In this document: positions 17,944 to 26,455 of the stretch, one piece after another
Numbering within the stretch: position 1 is the first letter of the stretch
Layout: each line of letters opens with the position of its first letter
DNA from: Pleurocapsa sp. CCALA 161
GTDB lineage: Bacteria; Cyanobacteriota; Cyanobacteriia; Cyanobacteriales; Xenococcaceae
DNA length: 64,000 nt
Direction: 5' to 3'
Assembly: GCF_003003995.1 (NCBI RefSeq)
Contig: NZ_PVWF01000008.1
Span: 1-64,000, forward strand
The notes under the pieces: model-generated
Told to the model about the DNA's origin: nothing
What the model saw: only the letters and a program-made list of their open reading frames with translations
Database searches by the model: none
Translations under genes and position numbers: made by a program

Positions 17944-19368
17944 GTGTTGTCAAAAGAAACAGGCGATCGCTCAGAGTTAGAAGAGGCACTGATTGGCTTT
18001 GAGGAAATTACCGCCGAGTTAAATTATCGTCAAGCGCAAAATTCTCTGCGCAGTTTAATCAGCAATATTGACCTAACTGCTGAAGAGCAGGAGGGTTTGG
18101 AATCTGAGATTGATCGCTTGGCGCAAATGCTGGATAAATTGGAGCAGTCGGTGGTACAAATTGCCGCTTTTGGTATGGTGGGGCGAGGGAAGTCTTCTTT
18201 GCTCAATGCTTTAGTGGGACAAGATATTTTCCCGACAGGGGCGCTGCATGGTGTTACTCGCACCATCGATCAGGCTAACTGGAAATTAACTCCTGAACAA
18301 ATTGCTGATACTTCAGAAAATCTTCAGCGTCTTACGATTACAGGGCAAGGTGGCGAAATTCAACTACTGGATACTCCAGGGATTGATGAGGTTAACGGAG
18401 AGGCAAGAGAAGCTTTAGCCTGTGATTTGGCTCATAGAGTCGATCTGATTTTGTTTATTGTTTCAGGAGACATTACTCAGGTTGAACATCGCGCTTTATC
18501 TAAACTCAGGGAAGCAGGAAAACCGATGCTGTTGGTGTTTAACAAGATCGACCAATATCCTGAAGCCGATCGCCTGGCAATATATCAGAAGATTAAGGAA
18601 GAAAGAGTCCGAGAATTGATTTCTCCTGATGAAATTATCATGGTTGCTGCTTCTCCAGTTGAAGTCCGAGGAGTTAAAGATAAGACAGGTAAACTTAAGG
18701 TAGAGAGAGTCAGGGGCGCATCTCAGGTAGAAACTCTTAAGCTCAAAATTCTAGAATTATTAGACCGCGAAGGAAAATCTTTAGTAGCACTCAACAGTAT
18801 GTTGTTTGCCGATGAGGTCAATGAACAGCTACTACAGCGTAAGTTAGCAATTCGCGATCGCGCTGCCAATGCTTTAATTAATCAGGGTATGATGCTCAAA
18901 GCGATGACGGTGGCGCTTAATCCTGTCACAGCGATCGATCTGTTTTCTGGGGCAGTCATTGATGTGGGGATTATCCTTTCTCTGTCTCGTCTTTATGGTA
19001 TTAATATGACTCAAGCTGGGGCGGTACAGCTCTTAAAAAATATCGCCCTGAGTATGGGTGGGATTAGCGCTAGCGAATTACTCGCAACTTTAGGTTTAAG
19101 CTCAGTTAAAGGGCTTTTAGGCTTAACTGTTCCTGCTACAGGAGGCTTATCTCTTGCTCCTTATTTATCGGTGGCGATCGCTCAAGGAGGAGTGGCGGGG
19201 GTATCTGCCTACGTCATCGGACAAGTGACCAAAACCTATCTGGCTAACGGTGCATCCTGGGGGGAACAAAGTCCTAAAGTAGTCGTAAAAAAAATTCTCG
19301 ACTCTCTTGACGAAAAATCGATCCTCAACCGCCTCAAATCCGAACTCCGCGCTAAACTAACCAACTAA
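17944..19368 (+). CDS. Dynamin/Era-like GTPase with C-terminal DUF697-like membrane domain
   Basis: This is a 474-aa GTP-binding protein. Its P-loop GMVGRGKSSLLNAL lies near residue 78. A G3 motif DTPGID and a G4 motif NKID follow. The C-terminal ~170 residues are hydrophobic and glycine-rich (AVIDVGIILSLSRLYG, LLGLTVPATGGLSLAPYL), like DUF697-type membrane-associated GTPases. The start is GTG at 17944, directly followed by an in-frame TTG. The role is unknown; membrane remodelling or transport has been suggested for relatives. The stop codon lies in a 15-bp direct repeat. Confidence 0.85.
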   Translation: MLSKETGDRSELEEALIGFEEITAELNYRQAQNSLRSLISNIDLTAEEQEGLESEIDRLAQMLDKLEQSVVQIAAFGMVGRGKSSLLNALVGQDIFPTGALHGVTRTIDQANWKLTPEQIADTSENLQRLTITGQGGEIQLLDTPGIDEVNGEAREALACDLAHRVDLILFIVSGDITQVEHRALSKLREAGKPMLLVFNKIDQYPEADRLAIYQKIKEERVRELISPDEIIMVAASPVEVRGVKDKTGKLKVERVRGASQVETLKLKILELLDREGKSLVALNSMLFADEVNEQLLQRKLAIRDRAANALINQGMMLKAMTVALNPVTAIDLFSGAVIDVGIILSLSRLYGINMTQAGAVQLLKNIALSMGGISASELLATLGLSSVKGLLGLTVPATGGLSLAPYLSVAIAQGGVAGVSAYVIGQVTKTYLANGASWGEQSPKVVVKKILDSLDEKSILNRLKSELRAKLTN

Positions 19369-19386
19369 AAACTAACCAACTAAAAA
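19357..19386. repeat. Two direct copies of a 15-bp unit across a stop codon
   Basis: CTAACCAACTAAAAA occurs twice in tandem. The TAA stop of the GTPase gene lies inside the first copy, so a change in copy number would not alter the protein. Confidence 0.8.
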
Positions 19387-19442
19387 CTAATTCTCTCAAA
19401 ACGATAAAATAATCCTGATATCATCCATGAATTTGAGGCTAT

Positions 19443-20834
19443 ATGGTCACTAGACGAGTTGCAGACATTCTAAAAAATGGTCAACCAGATGAACCCGTAA
19501 CCATTAAAGGTTGGGTACGTACCAAAAGAGAATTAAAAGGCTTTGCTTTCGTCGAAGTTAATGATGGTTCGTCTTTAGCGGGTTTACAGGCGGTTCTTAA
19601 TGGTGATTTACCAGATTATGAAAATATTCTTAAACAACTTGCTACAGGGGCTTCAGTCGAAATTACGGGCAAGCTGGTGGACTCACCAGGGAAAGGACAG
19701 AAAATTGAGCTAAAAGGAGACTCGGTAATCGTTTACGGCACAGCCGATCCTGAGACTTATCCTCTACAAAAAAAACGCCACTCTTTTGAATTTTTACGTA
19801 CTATCAGTCATTTGCGATCGCGTACTAATACTTTAGGGGCAGTATTCCGCGTTAGAAATGCTTGTGCTACGGCAATTCATCAGTTTTTTCAAGAGAAACA
19901 CTTTCTCTGGATTCATAGTCCGATTATTACCGCTAGCGATTGCGAAGGGGCAGGGGAATTATTTACCGTAACTAATTTTGACCTCAATAACCTACCGAAA
20001 AACGATCAAGGGGCAGTAGATTACAGTCAGGACTTTTTTGGTAAACCAGCTTACCTGACAGTTAGTGGACAGCTACAGGCAGAAGTAATGGCGATGGCGT
20101 TTCAAAATGTCTATACTTTTGGTCCTACTTTTCGCGCGGAAAATTCTAATACTTCCCGTCATTTGGCAGAATTTTGGATGGTCGAACCTGAGATGGCTTT
20201 TTGCGATTTGGAAGGGGATCAAAACCTAGCAGAAGAGTTCCTCAAGTATATTTTTAAGTATGTCTTAGAACATTGTGCCGACGACCTAGAATTTTTTAAT
20301 AAATGGGTGGATAAATCCGTCTTGGCAAACGCCGATAATATTATCAATAATCAGTTTGAACGAGTTACATACAATAAAGCGGTGGAGTTATTAGAGCAAG
20401 CGACTCAGAAATTTGAATATCCCGTTGAATGGGGTATCGATCTCCAGTCGGAACATGAGCGTTATCTCGCGGAAAAGCTGTTTAAAAAGCCCGTGATTGT
20501 CACTAATTATCCAAAAGATATCAAAGCGTTTTATATGCGCCTAGATGACGGAGAAAAGACCGTTTCTGCCATGGATGTCCTTGCCCCTGGTATTGGTGAG
20601 ATTATTGGTGGTTCTCAACGGGAAGAACGTCTTGATGTCCTAGAAAGACGCATCCAAGAAATGAATATAGAAGCTGATGATCTCTGGTGGTATCTAGATC
20701 TACGCCGTTATGGCACAGTTCCCCACGCGGGATTTGGTTTGGGCTTTGAAAGATTGGTACAGTTTATGACAGGGATGACTAATATCCGCGACGTAATTCC
20801 TTTCCCCAGAACTCCCTTGAGTGCCGATTTTTAA
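19443..20834 (+). CDS. asnS: Asparaginyl-tRNA synthetase
   Basis: This 463-aa class II aminoacyl-tRNA synthetase charges tRNA-Asn. An N-terminal OB-fold anticodon-binding domain (~17-105, [20 protein letters not shown]) is followed by the catalytic core. Motif 2 reads [20 protein letters not shown] and motif 3 [15 protein letters not shown]. Length and motifs are normal. The ATG at 19443 follows the GTPase gene on the same strand by 74 bp. Confidence 0.97.
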   Translation: MVTRRVADILKNGQPDEPVTIKGWVRTKRELKGFAFVEVNDGSSLAGLQAVLNGDLPDYENILKQLATGASVEITGKLVDSPGKGQKIELKGDSVIVYGTADPETYPLQKKRHSFEFLRTISHLRSRTNTLGAVFRVRNACATAIHQFFQEKHFLWIHSPIITASDCEGAGELFTVTNFDLNNLPKNDQGAVDYSQDFFGKPAYLTVSGQLQAEVMAMAFQNVYTFGPTFRAENSNTSRHLAEFWMVEPEMAFCDLEGDQNLAEEFLKYIFKYVLEHCADDLEFFNKWVDKSVLANADNIINNQFERVTYNKAVELLEQATQKFEYPVEWGIDLQSEHERYLAEKLFKKPVIVTNYPKDIKAFYMRLDDGEKTVSAMDVLAPGIGEIIGGSQREERLDVLERRIQEMNIEADDLWWYLDLRRYGTVPHAGFGLGFERLVQFMTGMTNIRDVIPFPRTPLSADF

Positions 20835-20876
20835 GTTATACCTAGTATGGTATTTGTGTAAGGGCAAACTGCGGTT

Positions 20877-20910
20877 CGCTCTTAAAGCTGATTCTAAAGC
20901 CTTGAGAGCG
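20877..20910 (+). terminator. Possible terminator hairpin after asnS
   Basis: CGCTCTTAA and TTGAGAGCG (with an inner GCT/AGC) form a ~12-bp imperfect stem about 40 bp past the asnS stop. The T-run comes ~15 bp later instead of directly after the stem, so termination is uncertain. Nothing else is recognisable in 20911-21058. Confidence 0.35.
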
Positions 20911-21058
20911 ACTTGTTGATTATTTTTTGGTTAAGGCGATCGCCCATATTTTTAACTAAATAAGCCATCTAGCCGAATTTCTGGGAAAATGGTAAAGCGA
21001 TCGCTTTACGCTTGCTTTGGTTAGTTTAAACTACAATATTCAGCAAAATTACTCATCC

Positions 21059-21322
21059 TTATAAAGCGCCAGCATTAGCTAGACCCAAAATCATTCCTGC
21101 ACCCAAAAGATGTCCTAAACTAGTAGTACCTAATAAAGCAGGTAGTCCCATACCACCAAACAAAGCGGGAGAAGGCAGTTGAGGCCCGGCATTTTTATAT
21201 TTAATAGTAAATTTTCCGATAGCGATCGCTGCAATATTGCAGGCAATCATGACAAAAGCCACCTTAGGACTCCAAGATACGGTATGAGGCGTAGTCGCCG
21301 CTAATAGAGTTAGATAAGTCAC
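21059..21322 (-). CDS. psaK: Photosystem I reaction centre subunit PsaK
   Basis: This 87-aa thylakoid protein has two membrane helices (~19-38 and ~60-85) and the conserved PALFGGMGLPALLGTTSLGH. PsaK sits at the edge of the PSI core and binds chlorophyll and carotenoid; it takes part in energy transfer from phycobilisomes. The start is GTG at 21322, preceded by a good AGGAGA site. Many cyanobacteria have two psaK genes, and which one this is cannot be told. Confidence 0.95.
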   Translation of the reverse strand: MTYLTLLAATTPHTVSWSPKVAFVMIACNIAAIAIGKFTIKYKNAGPQLPSPALFGGMGLPALLGTTSLGHLLGAGMILGLANAGAL

Positions 21323-21525
21323 AGTATTTTTCTCCTAAATTTTGATTTTTTTCCTGAACTGATAATAAATTTATTTCTTTAGATAACAGGAAGTATGAAT
21401 CGATGTTGCAATATTTATTAATCTAGTTAAGTTTTATATACAAAAATATCTTTATTTGGATTCGCTTGGTCTGGTTGGTTTATCTTGATGAAGATCCTAT
21501 TTGAGATATACTTTGAGATATACAA

Positions 21526-21880
21526 GGGGCTGTGGCTCAGTTGGATAGAGCAAGTGCCTCCTGAAACATCGGGCATAATGAGGGAAACTTCATTAATGAA
21601 TGTGGTCAAATTCAAGGAAGCCTAAAGTTGTTAACGAGTTTGTTGACGACCAAGGTAATCTTGAGCCAAGCTTTATAGTTCCTGGTAAAGAAGGTGCAGA
21701 GACTGGTTGCAGATATAAAAGCAGGGAAGAGCAATTTTAGGTCTAGTTACTAGAACTGTCTGCAACATAACGGCCACCACCTAAAGGTATTTTGCCCAAG
21801 GTGAAGGGATAGTCCAGAGAGTAGGGAAACCTACACCAATCTGAAGCGCTAGGTCGCCAGTTCAAATCTGGCCAGTCCCG
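21526..21880 (+). tRNA. tRNA-Arg(CCU) interrupted by a group I intron
   Basis: The exons are 21526-21562 and 21844-21880. They fold into a full cloverleaf. The acceptor stem is GGGGCTG with CAGTCCC (one G-U). The D-stem is GCTC/GAGC, the anticodon stem AGTGC/GCGCT and the T-stem GCCAG/CTGGC around TTCAAAT. The anticodon CCT (21560-21562) is the last triplet of the 5' exon, so the intron sits directly after anticodon position 36. The 3' CCA is not encoded. It lies in the gap between psaK and hemJ. Confidence 0.92.
21563..21843 (+). ncRNA. Group I intron (IC3-like), 281 nt, no ORF
   Basis: The intron follows an exonic T and ends in G, as group I introns do. Core blocks resemble the Azoarcus and cyanobacterial tRNA introns: GTCAAATTCAAGGAAGCCTA (P3/P4 side), GGTAATCTTGAGCCAAGC (P5/P6 side), GCAGAGACTGG (P3'/P7), and GAAGGGATAGTCC (P7') followed by a GTAGGGAAACCTAC hairpin (P9). 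GGGA at 21582-21585 can pair with the exon end TCCT as a short P1. The peripheral stem GTTGCAGA/TCTGCAAC encloses about 50 nt. No homing endonuclease frame is present. Self-splicing is expected from the family but is not shown here. Confidence 0.88.
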
Positions 21881-21996
21881 TTATCTCATTTTCCTTGAAA
21901 TTTTATTGCGTAGATGTAATTTAAGAGAGAAGAAAATATACACTTCCCTACATAGGAACAAAAATTTTACAGCGCAATAATTTAATAATTTAATCT

Positions 21997-22590
21997 ATGG
22001 CTTATTACTGGTTTAAAGCATTTCATCTGATTGGAATCGTGGTGTGGTTTGCAGGGTTGTTTTATTTAGTACGGTTATTTGTTTATCATGCAGAAGCAGA
22101 ACAAGAACCCGAACCAGCACGCAGTATCCTCAAGAAGCAGTATGGCATCATGGAGCAGCGCCTTTACAGCATTATTACTACTCCTGGGATGATTTTAACT
22201 GTAGCCATGGCAATTGGCTTGATTTCTACCGAACCAGAAATACTTAAATCAACTTGGCTACATATTAAGTTGGCTTTTGTCATTTTGCTGATTGGCTATC
22301 ATCATTACTGTAAGCGGATTATGAACAAGCTTGCTCTGGGTGAATGTCAGTGGACAGGACAACAGTTTAGAGCCTTGAATGAAGCACCGACAATTTTACT
22401 GGTATTAATTGTGCTTTTAGCTGTGTTTAAAAATAGTTTGCCCCTTGATGCTACAACTTGGCTGGTAGCTGCTTTAGTTATTACCATGGTGGCGAGCATT
22501 CAGCTATATGCTAAAAAACGTCGTAAGGACAAAGAAAAGCAAGCTAAAGTTGAACAAAAGCCCGAATTTGCTTCTTCCGTAGGGGAATAA
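21997..22590 (+). CDS. hemJ: Protoporphyrinogen IX oxidase HemJ
   Basis: This 197-aa membrane protein begins AYYWFKAFHLIGIVVWFAGL, carrying the conserved histidine of the HemJ family. It has four hydrophobic helices (~6-27, 57-77, 83-103, 125-165 region) and a basic C-terminal tail. HemJ oxidises protoporphyrinogen IX in heme and chlorophyll synthesis and is the usual form in cyanobacteria. The ATG at 21997 lies 116 bp after the tRNA. recF follows in the same direction. Confidence 0.9.
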   Translation: MAYYWFKAFHLIGIVVWFAGLFYLVRLFVYHAEAEQEPEPARSILKKQYGIMEQRLYSIITTPGMILTVAMAIGLISTEPEILKSTWLHIKLAFVILLIGYHHYCKRIMNKLALGECQWTGQQFRALNEAPTILLVLIVLLAVFKNSLPLDATTWLVAALVITMVASIQLYAKKRRKDKEKQAKVEQKPEFASSVGE

Positions 22591-22642
22591 TTCTAATAGC
22601 ACAACATTCTGTCCGCCATATTTTTCATCAGCAAGATTATCA

Positions 22643-23791
22643 ATGTATTTAAAGAGCTTGCGTCTGCGATCGTTTCGAAATTATGTCGATCGCCAGATTG
22701 AATTTAAGGCACAGAAGACGATCTTAGTAGGCAATAATGCCCAAGGAAAATCTAATTTATTAGAAGCAGTAGAGTTACTTGCATCTCTCAAGAGTCACCG
22801 TACTAGTCGCGATCGCGAATTAGTTTTAGATTCTGCCACGGTAGGACAGATAGAAGCAAGGGTAGAACGAGCTTATGGCACTAGTGAACTAAAGGTGGTG
22901 TTTCGTAAGCAGGGAAGGCGTACAGTATCGGTAAATCAAGAAAACTTACGTCGTCAGCTAGACTTTTTGGGGGTGCTAAATGCAGTCCAATTTTCTAGTC
23001 TAGATTTAGATTTAGTTCGGGGTGCGCCAGACGCTCGACGTAGCTGGCTAGATGGGTTGTTGATTCAATTAGAGCCAGTCTATGCCAGTATTTTGCAGCA
23101 ATATAATCAGGTGCTGAAACAGCGCAATGCTTTACTTAAAAAGATTCGTCAAGTTAGACAAGAAAACGAGTCTATTGAACTAACGACATTTGAACCACAG
23201 TTGAGATTATGGGATGAACAGCTAGCAGCAGCAGGTTCGAGGGTAGCGCGCCGACGCGCCAGGGTAATCGCAAGACTTGCTCCCATTGCTGAATTTTGGC
23301 ATAAACGTATTAGTGGAGAAACTGAAAATTTAGAGGTTAACTATCTGCCTAACGTTAAGTGGTTAGAAGATGATCCTGTAATCGTGCAGCAGGCATTTTT
23401 AGCCAAGATTAAAGAACGCCGTATGGTGGAACAGTATCAAGGTAAAACAATGGTAGGGACGCACCGCGATGAAATTGAGTTGGCGATTAATCAAACCCCT
23501 GCTCGTTATTATGGTTCCCAAGGACAACAGCGTACTCTAGTATTAGCCTTAAAGCTAGCTGAATTGAAGTTGATTGAGGAGGTGGTGGGAGAACCACCTT
23601 TGCTCTTGTTAGACGATGTCTTGGCTGAACTAGATCCCAATCGTCAGAAACAACTGTTAGAAGTAATCGGCGATCGCTTTCAAACCATTATCACTACTAC
23701 CCATATCGACACTTTTAATCACGACTGGATCAAAAATTCCCAAATTTTGGCAGTAGAAGCAGGCAAGATCAGCGAAGTTTTATTAAATTAA
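22643..23791 (+). CDS. recF: DNA replication/repair protein RecF
   Basis: This 382-aa SMC-like ATPase helps load RecA at gaps. Walker A is GNNAQGKSNLLEA near residue 30. The ABC-type signature region YGSQGQQRTLVLALKLAE precedes Walker B LLLLDDVLAELD. Length is normal. A partial, deleted duplicate of this gene lies at 29861-30066. A perfect 24-bp palindrome follows the stop. Confidence 0.95.
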   Translation: MYLKSLRLRSFRNYVDRQIEFKAQKTILVGNNAQGKSNLLEAVELLASLKSHRTSRDRELVLDSATVGQIEARVERAYGTSELKVVFRKQGRRTVSVNQENLRRQLDFLGVLNAVQFSSLDLDLVRGAPDARRSWLDGLLIQLEPVYASILQQYNQVLKQRNALLKKIRQVRQENESIELTTFEPQLRLWDEQLAAAGSRVARRRARVIARLAPIAEFWHKRISGETENLEVNYLPNVKWLEDDPVIVQQAFLAKIKERRMVEQYQGKTMVGTHRDEIELAINQTPARYYGSQGQQRTLVLALKLAELKLIEEVVGEPPLLLLDDVLAELDPNRQKQLLEVIGDRFQTIITTTHIDTFNHDWIKNSQILAVEAGKISEVLLN

Positions 23792-23807
23792 AATGCAACC
23801 TACTGGG

Positions 23808-23837
23808 AAAATTAGGCGATCGCCTAATTTTACTTTT
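23808..23837 (+). terminator. Palindrome with HIP1 core after recF
   Basis: A perfect 24-bp palindrome (AAAATTAGGCGA and its complement, 23808-23831) has GCGATCGC as its centre and is followed by ACTTTT. It may act as a bidirectional terminator for recF, 16 bp after the stop. The T-run is weak. Confidence 0.5.
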
Positions 23838-23917
23838 AAATCTTTTGATAGAAGCATTAACATAATCTTGATCGCGACAATCTAATTAAATTAAATTATT
23901 AAATAAGGAGAAGGGAC

Positions 23918-25108
23918 ATTACTACCCAACTTTTCTCTAAAGCAGCACCGAATCAGAATTTATCTCGAGAGGCGATCGCGCTTGAGACTAAAAAGATTGC
24001 TGATTTTGCAGCAGCTAATGCCAGTTCTTTGGACAAGCAGGGTGTCTTTCCCGCCCAAGAGTTTCAGCAAATTGCAGCAGCAGGTTTGTTGATAGCCCCT
24101 TTGAGTAGTCGTTTAGGTGGACTAGGGTTAGGTTTTGAAACTGGTCATACTGAAGAGTTATTAATGCTGCTTAAACAGATTGGACGCGCTAACCTAGTGA
24201 TCGGACGTATTTACGAAGGTCATGTTAACGCTCTACAACTGATCCAAACCTTTGGTACGCCAGAGCAAATCGAAGCTTATGCTGACGATGCCAGACAGCA
24301 TAAAATATTTGGGGTGTGGAATGCCGAAGCTCAAGATGGAGTTAATATTATTCCGCAAAGTAATGGTAAGTATCGCTTAGAGGGTAGCAAAACTTTTTGT
24401 ACGGGCTGCGGTTATGTGGAACGTCCTTTTGTTAACGGTAAATTACCCGACGATAGTTGGCAAATGTGCATTGTGCCGATGGATGAAGTTGAAACCATCG
24501 TAGATCCTGACTGGTGGCAACCAGCAGGAATGCGAGCCACAGTGAGTTATAAAGTTGACTTTAGCGGGGTAGAAGTAGAACAAAAATCCTTACTTGCTCA
24601 ACCTGGAGACTATTTTCGGCAACCTTGGTTAAGCGCTGGTGTAATTCGCTTTGCTGCGGTACAGCTTGGCGGTGCAGAAGCTTTATTTAACGCTAGTCGT
24701 CAATATTTACAAAAGTTAGATCGCTGCGGACATCCCCATCAACAAGAACGTTTAGGAAAAATGGCGATCGCGATTGAAAGTGGCAATCTGTGGTTAAAAG
24801 GTGCAGCAGAGTTGGTCGATAATTACGCCCCCGTGTTTGGTGGTTATCCAGATGATCATCAGGAACAAGCTGCAAAGCTAGTAGCTTACGCCAACATGGT
24901 ACGAACGGCGATCGAACAAATTTGTATTGATACGATTCAACTCAGCCAGCGTTCAATTGGTACTTTGGGTTTACTACCACCCGAACCCATGGAACGCATA
25001 ATTAGAGATTTGAGTTTATATTTGCGTCAACCTGCTTTTGATGCTGCTCTTACAGGTGTTGGTAAATACGTTCTTACAGAAATTGATGATGTCAATCAAC
25101 TTTGGTAA
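23918..25108 (+). CDS. Acyl-CoA dehydrogenase family protein (apparent ATT start)
   Basis: This flavoprotein-family enzyme has an acyl-CoA dehydrogenase N-terminal helical domain, a middle beta-domain (GVWNAEAQDG, KTFCTGCGYVERPFV) and a C-terminal helical domain. The first normal start in frame, TTG at 24029, would cut into the conserved N-terminal helices. The frame stays open up to ATT at 23918, which has TAAGGAG seven bases upstream. An in-frame TAA at 23900 closes the frame before it. I infer initiation at ATT (396 aa) or a mutated or misread ATG. It overlaps the PIG-L gene. It probably acts in the uncharacterised acyl/amino-sugar pathway encoded by its neighbours, not in beta-oxidation. 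Confidence 0.75.
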   Translation: MTTQLFSKAAPNQNLSREAIALETKKIADFAAANASSLDKQGVFPAQEFQQIAAAGLLIAPLSSRLGGLGLGFETGHTEELLMLLKQIGRANLVIGRIYEGHVNALQLIQTFGTPEQIEAYADDARQHKIFGVWNAEAQDGVNIIPQSNGKYRLEGSKTFCTGCGYVERPFVNGKLPDDSWQMCIVPMDEVETIVDPDWWQPAGMRATVSYKVDFSGVEVEQKSLLAQPGDYFRQPWLSAGVIRFAAVQLGGAEALFNASRQYLQKLDRCGHPHQQERLGKMAIAIESGNLWLKGAAELVDNYAPVFGGYPDDHQEQAAKLVAYANMVRTAIEQICIDTIQLSQRSIGTLGLLPPEPMERIIRDLSLYLRQPAFDAALTGVGKYVLTEIDDVNQLW

Positions 25109-25841
25109 AGGTAGGGACAATCGCTTTTTTAGTACTCCAAAGTCTTTACCACTTTTAGACATTAAAACTCTGGTTAATCAAAATGCTTCTGTTTTAATTG
25201 TTGCGCCCCATCCAGATGATGAAACCTTGGGCTGCGGAGGCGCGATCGCTTTACTACGCCAGTTAAATCTTCCAGTATCAATAGTAGTGGTGAGTGATGG
25301 CACAAAATCTCATCCTAACTCGCTTGCTTATCCACCTCCAGCACTAAAGAAATTACGAGAACAAGAAAGTTTGGCTGCTTTGGCTATTTTAGGAGTTGCA
25401 CCCGAAGCAGTTACTTTTTTGGGGATGCCCGATGGTGCAGTAAATCTTGCTAGTGCATCGGCAAAAGCGATCGCTTTTTGTCAGCAGTACCTTCAAAACA
25501 CAACACCATCAATAATCTTTTTACCTTGGCGAAAAGATCCACACCCCGATCATCGTGCTAGCTGGCAACTGTTTGCCGTAGCCACCGAGAATTTGACTAA
25601 TCCTCCACGCCTAATTGAATATCCAATTTGGGATTGGGACATTAAACAAAGACAGGATTTTTCTGAATCAGTAACTGCTTGGCGATTGGATATTAGTAGC
25701 GTACTGAAATTAAAGCAACAGGCGATCGCTCAATACCGTTCGCAAATTAGCGATTTAATCAGCGATGATCCCGCCGGTTTCCGCCTTAGCGCCGAAATGC
25801 TGCAAAATTTTACTCAGCCTTGGGAAATCTATCTAGAATAG
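25086..25841 (+). CDS. PIG-L family N-deacetylase
   Basis: This is a zinc-dependent deacetylase of the LmbE/PIG-L family, acting on N-acetyl sugars or similar amides. The metal and catalytic motif APHPDDETLGCGGA lies near residue 37, and HPDHRASW supplies the later His. Tandem ATGs at 25086 and 25089 lie inside the end of the acyl-CoA dehydrogenase gene (20-23 bp overlap), so translational coupling is likely. The protein is ~251 aa. The natural substrate is unknown. The gene is part of the cluster that continues beyond the inserted IsrB element at 27877. Confidence 0.85.
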   Translation: MMSINFGKGRDNRFFSTPKSLPLLDIKTLVNQNASVLIVAPHPDDETLGCGGAIALLRQLNLPVSIVVVSDGTKSHPNSLAYPPPALKKLREQESLAALAILGVAPEAVTFLGMPDGAVNLASASAKAIAFCQQYLQNTTPSIIFLPWRKDPHPDHRASWQLFAVATENLTNPPRLIEYPIWDWDIKQRQDFSESVTAWRLDISSVLKLKQQAIAQYRSQISDLISDDPAGFRLSAEMLQNFTQPWEIYLE

Positions 25842-25987
25842 GACTATTTTTTCTAGATTAGCCCTTATTTTGTCAGTTCAGACCTGTTAATTAAATATAA
25901 AACGGTGATGACAGGTAGTAGGTAGTATTTGGTTTTACTAGAAGGAGTATAAATAGTCTTAATCTCAGTATGAGAAATGGTTAGAGT

Positions 25988-26074
25988 TTAAATTGTATTA
26001 TTGCTAAAAATTTTTAACCCAACAAATCCAACTAACACAACGAAACCTAGCATCCTGCGAAAATAATTAACCCC
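25988..26074 (-). pseudogene. 3' fragment of a small membrane-protein gene split by the IsrB element
   Basis: Read on the minus strand, this encodes 28 codons beginning GVNYFRRMLGFVV and ending in TAA. It continues in frame from the 5' fragment at 27601-27801. Joined, the two give a 95-aa protein with ...WAWLELFQ-GVNYFRRMLG... across the junction. The element lies exactly between the halves. The other bases in 25842-25987 show only a few heptamer-like GTAGTAG/GTAGGTAG bases. Confidence 0.8.
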
Positions 26075-26455
26075 GTCAATAACCCACTCATGACGCTTTG
26101 CGTACATGAGGGGCATGAAACTAATCAGAGTTTCTGAGAATTGCACTACTACATGAGCTATTGCTTTTTACAGACTGCCAGATTCTTCTCTTGTCTGGTC
26201 TATCTCTAAACCTGCTGATTACAGGTGCTTTAAGACAGGACATGATAGCAATAGTGTAGGAAGAGACAAACAACTATTATTAGGGGTTATACCCAATGAC
26301 AAACACCCTCGACAGTCGCTCCACTTGGGCAAAGAAGGCGCGTTTTGGTCGTGGGGGAGGCTGGGGGAACCCCAGCATCTCCAACCACGGCGTTGGGTCA
26401 GAAGATTCTGTCCCCAAAAGCCGCCGCCCCAAGACCGCGCTGTCTCGCAAAATTA
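26055..26455 (+). ncRNA. Candidate omega RNA with 5' guide
   Basis: For IscB and IsrB the guide RNA lies upstream of the ORF, with the guide taken from the DNA just outside the left end. Here the ~20 nt before the element (26055-26074) would be the guide. Downstream are stable foldbacks: 26087-26110, 26117-26134 (GAAACT/AGTTTC), 26356-26382 (GGAGGCTGGGG/CCCCAGCATCTCC) and 26395-26414 (GGGTCAGAA/TTCTGTCCC). The last two lie inside the annotated start of the ORF. Exact ends are not determined. Confidence 0.6.

Noticed and set aside
21427-21615. 62-aa minus-strand reading frame
   Set aside because: It overlaps the 5' exon of the tRNA-Arg gene and part of its intron, and has no protein-like pattern.
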